A stretch of 9,607 nt of DNA from Thermoproteota archaeon (lineage in GTDB: Archaea > Korarchaeota > Korarchaeia > Korarchaeales > Korarchaeaceae): contig QMVU01000020.1 in assembly GCA_003661265.1 (NCBI GenBank), positions 1 through 9,607 on the forward strand, read 5' to 3'. The position numbers and the translations under genes are program-made. Under the pieces are notes generated by a model. It was not told the DNA's origin, did not search any database, and worked only from the letters and a program-made list of their open reading frames with translations. Numbering within the stretch: position 1 is the first letter of the stretch; the number at the start of each line of letters is the position of its first letter. This document shows, piece by piece, positions 7,048-9,607 of this stretch.

Positions 7048-8145
7048 CTATTCCATGCCCTTTAGGAATTCATTCACCCTTGAAACCGCTTCAGCGGTGC
7101 GCTTTAGGCACTCAATAGCGCATTCATAGCTCGGAAAAGATCTTAATCCGCACTCTGGACCGGCAAATTTAACCCTATCAAATCCAAATAGGTCTATAGC
7201 TTTCATAAGTCGCTTAAAGAGGAGGTCTACATCTTCAAGAAATCGAATTGGATCTATCTTGGACTTTTGAATGTCCTTCCAGATTTCTCCCATCTCCTCC
7301 TCTATAGCTCCCTTTTTGGATCTCATCAAGTGCCTTCTAATGAGGGCATCAAAGTCCGTACGGGCTATGCTAACCTTCAAAAACATATCCTTCTCCTCAA
7401 GCATCGATCTAACAGATGGAGAGCTGTAAATCGGGTCATCCACGTGAGATTCTACGATGTCAAGGGATGTTAACTCCCAGAAGATCTTGTTTGAGGTGCT
7501 ATGGAGGTGGATGCACGTCTTAGCTCCCTTGGACTTGCATGCTGAAAGCACCCTTTCCCAGGCGTTCAGGAGGGCCTCCCTTGTCCTGGATCCGTAGTCC
7601 AGCAGGGGATCATCCACAAGGCCCAGAACAGGTTCGTCCATCGAAACAATTTCTACAAAAATTTTCTCGCTCCTAAAAACGTTCTCTTCAGCTATTTTGG
7701 CGAGGGCATGTCCTAGCTGCTCTATAAGCCATGTACGATCGACTTCAGGAGAGAAGACCGAAGAAAGGGTGTAGGGACCTGTGATGCATATCTTAAGCCT
7801 TATGGGCCCTTTTGCTTCCTCATAAAGCTCGCTTACCCTCCTTTTTATTGCCTCAACTTCGGGGATGATCAGCTTATCGCTCTTAACCCTTATGGGTTCG
7901 ACTACGACGTATCCCCCCTTGGATTTCCGAACACCAACAAGGGGTTCCAGGAACATGTTCATCATGTCTCTGAATTGAGGAAAGTTTGGAACGTCAATTC
8001 CAGCCCTTATCTTCATTAGAAGACCTTTCACCACTTCCTGCTCGAAGTAAAGCCAGGAATCAGAGCCAGGCCTACTTTTTGCCCCCTCCACAAACTTCTC
8101 AAAATTGCCTGAGAAGGGCAGGCTCCCGACGTCATAGGATTCCAT
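7048..8145 (-). CDS. MetE-family (cobalamin-independent methionine synthase type) methyltransferase, core domain only
   Basis: A 365-residue protein corresponding to the C-terminal catalytic barrel of MetE, as in archaeal short MetE proteins that lack the N-terminal half. Recognisable parts are S-Y-D-V-G-S-L-P-F at the start, K-I-C-I-T-G-P-Y-T (118-126), the family's D-E-P (170-172), the zinc-motif region C-I-H-L-H-S-T (211-217), V-E-S (231-233) and A-G-P-E-C-G-L-R-S-F (328-337). Zinc ligands in E. coli MetE are H641, C643, E665 and C726. Here they would be H213, H215 in place of cysteine, E232 and C332. The protein therefore probably binds metal and transfers a methyl group to a thiol acceptor, but homocysteine as substrate is uncertain. 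I chose the ATG at 8145 over a TTG one codon earlier. A TATA box precedes it, and GGGGGA offers a weak ribosome site. It is monocistronic. Confidence 0.85.
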   Translation of the reverse strand: MESYDVGSLPFSGNFEKFVEGAKSRPGSDSWLYFEQEVVKGLLMKIRAGIDVPNFPQFRDMMNMFLEPLVGVRKSKGGYVVVEPIRVKSDKLIIPEVEAIKRRVSELYEEAKGPIRLKICITGPYTLSSVFSPEVDRTWLIEQLGHALAKIAEENVFRSEKIFVEIVSMDEPVLGLVDDPLLDYGSRTREALLNAWERVLSACKSKGAKTCIHLHSTSNKIFWELTSLDIVESHVDDPIYSSPSVRSMLEEKDMFLKVSIARTDFDALIRRHLMRSKKGAIEEEMGEIWKDIQKSKIDPIRFLEDVDLLFKRLMKAIDLFGFDRVKFAGPECGLRSFPSYECAIECLKRTAEAVSRVNEFLKGME

Positions 8146-8175
8146 CAACTGTCCCCCTATAGTTTCTCCGGTTAC

Positions 8176-8188
8176 GAGTTATAATAGG
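8176..8188 (-). promoter_or_regulatory. TATA-like box for the metE-like gene
   Basis: Reads CCTATTATAACTC on the minus strand, centred near 8182. This predicts a start of transcription near 8156 and a leader of about 11 nt containing GGGGGA before the ATG at 8145. Confidence 0.5.
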
Positions 8189-8382
8189 ACCTCGGTGCAT
8201 AAAATCAGGACTTCGCGCGGGTGTTTCCATCTTTTCGCTAAACTGCATTTTCCAAGTATATGCTGTTATAGCCTCATAATGCAGGCTTTAAAGAAATCCC
8301 AGAGATAGACTCATCTTTTTAGGGCGTAAGTCTCTGATCTTGACTTGATCATCTCAGTTACCCTCAACAACCGCTCTCATGC

Positions 8383-8394
8383 AAATTTATTTAA
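8383..8394 (+). promoter_or_regulatory. TATA-like box for the tandem membrane proteins
   Basis: AAATTTATTTAA lies about 26 nt before a predicted transcription start near 8415, giving a leader of about 17 nt with GAGG (8417-8420) before the ATG at 8432. Confidence 0.55.
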
Positions 8395-8397
8395 GAA

Positions 8398-8413
8398 GAG
8401 ATCCAGAGATCTC
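8398..8413. promoter_or_regulatory. 6-bp palindrome between TATA box and transcription start, possible operator
   Basis: GAGATC (8398-8403) and GATCTC (8408-8413) are perfectly complementary around a CAGA spacer. The position, just downstream of the TATA box and upstream of the predicted start, is where archaeal repressors often bind. The repeat is short, so chance is possible. Confidence 0.3.
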
Positions 8414-8431
8414 CATGAGGCGATAGCCGGG

Positions 8432-8758
8432 ATGACAGACACCTTTGCTCTGATAAGGGAGGGAGTATTCATCTGCTTTGGGATCTTCCTCCTGTTCTGT
8501 TCCTTCAGCTTGCTAAATAAGCTTTCTAGGAGGGAAATATCTGCTGCAAGGATATTCTTAGAGGATGTACTGTTTTCGCGGATCATACTAGCTATGCTGT
8601 GCTTCTTGGTGCTGAGCCTCGTAGGATCTGGTCTTGTAGGAATTTACCTCATATCGGAAATGGAAGTCTTTAGAGTTGCTGGCGGGATCTTCCTCATGGG
8701 AGGCATCGTATTCCTTTCCCTAGCCCTCTATGAGTTCAACCGCATCCTAGGGGGTTGA
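8432..8758 (+). CDS. three-helix membrane protein, first of a tandem pair
   Basis: A 108-residue protein with hydrophobic helices at about 11-29, 50-76 and 82-100 and a short charged cytoplasmic-type loop (K-L-S-R-R-E-I-S-A-A-R-I-F-L) between helices 1 and 2. I do not recognise the family. The frame is open upstream to a TTG at 8345, but that lies before the TATA box. The ATG at 8432 follows both the promoter and GAGG, so I take it as the start. It shares layout and an A-R-I-F-L motif before helix 2 with the next gene, only three bases away. The two may form a hetero-oligomer in the membrane; this is inference. Confidence 0.78.
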   Translation: MTDTFALIREGVFICFGIFLLFCSFSLLNKLSRREISAARIFLEDVLFSRIILAMLCFLVLSLVGSGLVGIYLISEMEVFRVAGGIFLMGGIVFLSLALYEFNRILGG

Positions 8759-8761
8759 GGA

Positions 8762-9100
8762 TTGAGCGCCCTACAGGCATATCTGGTTTTCATGACCGCC
8801 TTGGGCGGCTTAGCTGGGATTGTAGCCCTTTACTTCATGCTTAGGCTTTACATGTTGCTCCACTCCCATGGAAAATACACAACAGCAAGGATATTCCTCA
8901 GGAAGGGGGAAACCATTGGCATGTTGATCTTGATGACGGTGAGCTTCATCTTCTTCGCATTTGGTAGGATTTTAAGCTTCCTTTGGCTATTAGGATGCAT
9001 GAGCGAGCATCTAATGCTTTTGTTAAGGCCTGTGCTCGACGTATCTGCTGCTGTTATATTATCTTATGCGATAACCTCCTTCTACAAGGAGGTTCAGTAG
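8762..9100 (+). CDS. three-helix membrane protein, second of a tandem pair
   Basis: A 112-residue protein starting at TTG 8762, three bases after the previous stop. GGGGG (8750-8754), inside the preceding gene's end, sits 7 nt upstream. Hydrophobic helices lie at about 8-31, 51-77 and 86-106, with the loop H-S-H-G-K-Y-T-T-A-R-I-F-L between helices 1 and 2. The matching position of A-R-I-F-L and the three-helix layout suggest it arose by duplication with the preceding gene, though overall identity is low. No enzyme motif is seen. Its last codons form one arm of a hairpin. Confidence 0.75.
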   Translation: MSALQAYLVFMTALGGLAGIVALYFMLRLYMLLHSHGKYTTARIFLRKGETIGMLILMTVSFIFFAFGRILSFLWLLGCMSEHLMLLLRPVLDVSAAVILSYAITSFYKEVQ

Positions 9101-9142
9101 GCTTCAGTGGACAAATTTACAGCTGAGCTCTTCTACTGAACC
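9073..9142 (+). repeat. two overlapping, mutually exclusive hairpins at the end of the membrane protein pair
   Basis: Hairpin 1 is AACCTCCTT (9073-9081), loop CTAC, AAGGAGGTT (9086-9094), a perfect 9-bp stem inside the last codons. Hairpin 2 is GGTTCAGTAG (9091-9100, including the stop codon) pairing with CTACTGAACC (9133-9142), a perfect 10-bp stem with a 32-nt loop. The two share GGTT (9091-9094), so both cannot form at once. No T-run follows, so this is not an ordinary intrinsic terminator. It could affect mRNA stability, or be chance. Confidence 0.45.
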
Positions 9143-9299
9143 CTGCCTTACCTTCAAATTGGTTTCCGTAGCTATTTAACTCACGTCCACGTCACTTCAC
9201 GCTAGGGCTCGTAAGTTTTCACACAACCTTTCGCCGCACCACTCCATATTTTGAATCCTCGGGACAGCTGTAGAGCCTCCCTTTACAGACGGAAAGTAA
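9101..9299. other. 199-bp non-coding stretch
   Basis: It contains the right arm of the second hairpin and, at its right end, AAAGTAAATAAC (9294-9305), a possible TATA box for the broken TIM-barrel gene. I see no tRNA or convincing small ORF on either strand. Confidence 0.4.
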
Positions 9300-9607
9300 A
9301 TAACTTTTAGGTCGCTCGGGCTCTCGCTCTGGGGTAATCCGATGGGTTGGAGGATAGGTTTCTGCTAGGGGCCTCGGATCCTTGACTTGGAAAGCGCGGC
9401 CAGAACCCTATCAAGGCTGGGATGTGACGCTTTGGAGATATGGACGTATCACCGCAGATGGCTTCATATCTGGAGGGCAAAAAGGATCCATCTGAAGTGA
9501 CCAGGCTGATGGAGAGGCACAACTTGAGCTACTCGGTTCATGCGCCGCACTACGACCTCAACATAGCTGGGTTAAACGAGGGATAGGGCTTGAGTCCTTA
9601 AGGCAAA
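9300..9607 (+). pseudogene. broken sugar-phosphate isomerase/endonuclease IV-like TIM barrel, N-terminal part
   Basis: Pieces in different frames assemble into the N-terminal part of a xylose-isomerase-like TIM-barrel protein. They are G-N-P-M-G-W-R-I-G (9333-9359), S-A-R-G (9361-9372), R-I-L-D-L-E-S-A-A-R-T-L-S-R-L-G-C-D-A-L-E (9375-9437), M-D-V-S-P-Q-M-A-S-Y-L-E-G-K-K (from 9440) leading to S-V-H-A-P-H-Y-D-L-N-I-A-G-L-N-E, then I-G-L-E-S-L-R-Q (9583-9606). The H-A-P-H-Y-D-L-N block is the family hallmark. Needed shifts are +1 near 9360, -1 near 9373, -1 near 9438 and -1 near 9581. TAG codons at 9366 and 9584 otherwise stop it. The original start is unclear because the first frame opens only after a TAA at 9297. 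The rest lies beyond the right edge. Confidence 0.65.

Larger units (their letters stand above)
8149..8431. other. 283-bp divergent intergenic region
   Basis: Holds promoters for the metE-like gene (left side) and for the membrane protein pair (right side). The middle, about 8190-8380, shows no gene that I can support. It contains a short CTTTTT run near 8313-8318 and partial symmetry TGATC/GATCA near 8335-8351, both too small to interpret. Confidence 0.5.

Noticed and set aside
9307..9522. Minus-strand ORF of 71 codons
   Set aside because: Antisense to the recognisable TIM-barrel remnants and without any motif of its own.
1..9607. CRISPR array, insertion sequence or integrase attachment site
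   Set aside because: No regularly spaced direct repeats, transposase motifs or tRNA genes were seen.

Overview
The window looks like chromosomal DNA from a thermophilic archaeon. Several genes start about 25-30 nt downstream of TATA-like boxes with little or no leader. Arginine codons are mostly AGG/AGA and isoleucine is often ATA. GTG and TTG starts are common, and an F420-cofactor gene (cofE) is present. The gene content and roughly balanced GC would suit a TACK-type lineage such as Korarchaeota, but that is an inference from style and not from a marker gene.

Layout. (1) Positions 1-2610, minus strand: a tight operon of a DUF4129 membrane protein, a small two-helix membrane protein, a MoxR AAA+ ATPase and a DUF58 protein that runs off the left edge. 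This is a classic MoxR/DUF58/DUF4129 cell-envelope chaperone-type cluster. (2) Positions 2611-3997: a 54-bp divergent promoter with one shared TATTTAAAT box drives, on the plus strand, an exported single-span protein. It is followed, in overlapping start/stop arrangement, by a second exported-protein gene broken by at least four small frameshifts. (3) Positions 4110-6358: cofE (+) and cysS (-), convergent with a 17-bp gap. (4) Positions 6407-6721: a small three-helix membrane protein (-). (5) Positions 6722-7047: a 326-bp non-coding stretch holding a perfect 12-bp inverted repeat next to a promoter. (6) Positions 7048-8145: a MetE-type methyltransferase (-) with HxH where the usual zinc motif is HxC. 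(7) Positions 8432-9100: two tandem, probably paralogous three-helix membrane proteins (+), ending in overlapping hairpins. (8) Positions 9300-9607: the N-terminal part of a sugar-phosphate-isomerase/endonuclease-IV-like TIM barrel, broken by frameshifts and running off the right edge.

The MoxR operon and the divergent exported proteins probably belong together: cytoplasmic ATPase, membrane DUF4129/DUF58 partners, and extracellular Ig-like or anchored clients. CofE, CysS and the MetE-like enzyme are stand-alone housekeeping or cofactor functions. Long genes are intact while frameshifts cluster in two loci, so I favour real gene decay over poor sequence quality, though this needs reads to settle. 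I did not find a clear undescribed defence or mobile system. The most unusual items are the HxH MetE-like enzyme, the broken exported partner gene, and the structured non-coding DNA at 6743-6797 and 9073-9142.
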